Source: Verrucomicrobiota bacterium
Lineage (GTDB): Bacteria > Verrucomicrobiota > Verrucomicrobiia > Limisphaerales > UBA8199
Direction: 5' to 3'
DNA: 22,468 bases
NCBI GenBank assembly: GCA_026397855.1
Contig: JAPLUA010000188.1
Location: 1-22,468, forward strand
The translations under genes and the position numbers were made by a program. The stretch's first letter is position 1, and the number at the start of each line of letters is the position of its first letter. The notes below the pieces were generated by a model. That model worked only from the letters and a program-made list of their open reading frames with translations, did not search any database and had not been told where the DNA came from. Of the stretch, positions 22,210 through 22,468 are shown one piece after another.

Positions 22210-22468
22210 AGGGGAAGCTTAGCGGGGCATTTGGAGGTCAGGAAAGCAGGAAAAGAGGGGATTCGTGATGCGTGATGCGTGAAACGGCCCCATACTCCCT
22301 TCCCTGCGGTTTGGGGTCCGCATCCGGGAAACCAGCCGGGGTGGTTAGCCAAGATCGGCTGAAGCCAGGCCAGAATTGTCTGTTGACGGTGCGACCGCCT
22401 GTTGATAGGGCTGGAAGATGCTTGGCTGGCCTAAAACCAATTCTCCATCACCCGCGCAGCGCTCAGTA
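22210..22468. other. Gene-free end of window, upstream of trpS
   Basis: No coding frame is credible. It holds the heptamer tract (22263-22283) and, at 22367-22444, two inverted pairs: AGGCCAG/CTGGCCT (22367-22373, 22426-22432) and AGAATTG/CAATTCT (22372-22378, 22438-22444). The pairs cross rather than nest, so they are not one simple hairpin. TTGACG at 22384-22389 could belong to a promoter, but no good -10 follows. Confidence 0.55.
22263..22283 (-). repeat. ATCACG(A/C) heptamer tract upstream of trpS
   Basis: On the plus strand TCGTGAT (22263-22269), GCGTGAT (22270-22276) and GCGTGAA (22277-22283) are three head-to-tail seven-base units. They are the reverse complement of the ATCACGA unit found at 3924-3955, so in the direction of trpS they read the same way as the earlier tract reads toward its gene. 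Confidence 0.7.

Noticed and set aside
22367..22444. Hairpin or attenuator at the right edge
   Set aside because: The two inverted pairs cross instead of nesting, and there is no T tract or leader frame; the window ends too soon to judge.

Overview
The window reads as one chromosomal stretch of a GC-rich Gram-negative bacterium, most likely a Verrucomicrobiota member of the Limisphaerales/Pedosphaera type. That placement is inference. It rests on lipid A and KDO genes (lpxD, a kdsD-like gene), a large secreted HzsA-related cytochrome with a discoidin domain, an STN-subtilase fusion, and intergenic DNA packed with palindromic and heptanucleotide repeats. No phage, transposase, CRISPR array, rRNA or tRNA was found.

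Layout. 1-580: no gene; a dispersed hairpin-repeat family (81-302) and a fold-back element (377-528). 583-2660: acetolactate synthase large subunit (ilvB), preceded by what looks like a transcription-attenuation leader: a 26-residue peptide rich in Val, Ile and Leu, then a hairpin and an intrinsic terminator. 2701-3621 (-): lpxD. 3622-3973: repeat-bearing gap. 3974-5164: Gfo/Idh/MocA oxidoreductase, then a strong terminator. 5265-6344 (-): Fic AMPylase-type protein with a winged-helix C-terminus, with three 11-bp direct repeats upstream of its start. 6464-7789 (-): xylose isomerase. 7874-9040 (-): secreted serine hydrolase. 9145-10080 (-): GspC/PilP-like proline-rich envelope protein. 10180-11326: prfB (RF2), assembled through a programmed +1 frameshift at CTT-TGA-C. 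11411-12217: trpC. 12281-17864: a two-gene unit, a secreted discoidin/HzsA-like protein with three CxxCH heme sites and, 13 bp later, a membrane-anchored protein made of twenty consecutive 32-residue repeats. 17940-19316 (-): exported STN-prodomain-subtilisin protease. 19414-20415: KpsF/GutQ-type arabinose-5-phosphate isomerase. 20467-21240: secreted alpha/beta hydrolase. 21244-22209 (-): trpS. 22210-22468: no gene; heptamer repeats.

How the genes fit together. Most are housekeeping (branched-chain amino acids, tryptophan, translation termination, lipid A/KDO) interleaved with envelope and sugar genes typical of a polysaccharide-degrading heterotroph. Apart from the 12281-17864 pair, and possibly serine hydrolase-xylA, genes alternate in strand and are probably separate transcription units. 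The best candidates for undescribed biology are the 12281-17864 pair with its perfectly phased 32-residue solenoid, the ilvB leader, the tandem operator-like repeats before fic, and the repeat families in the gaps.
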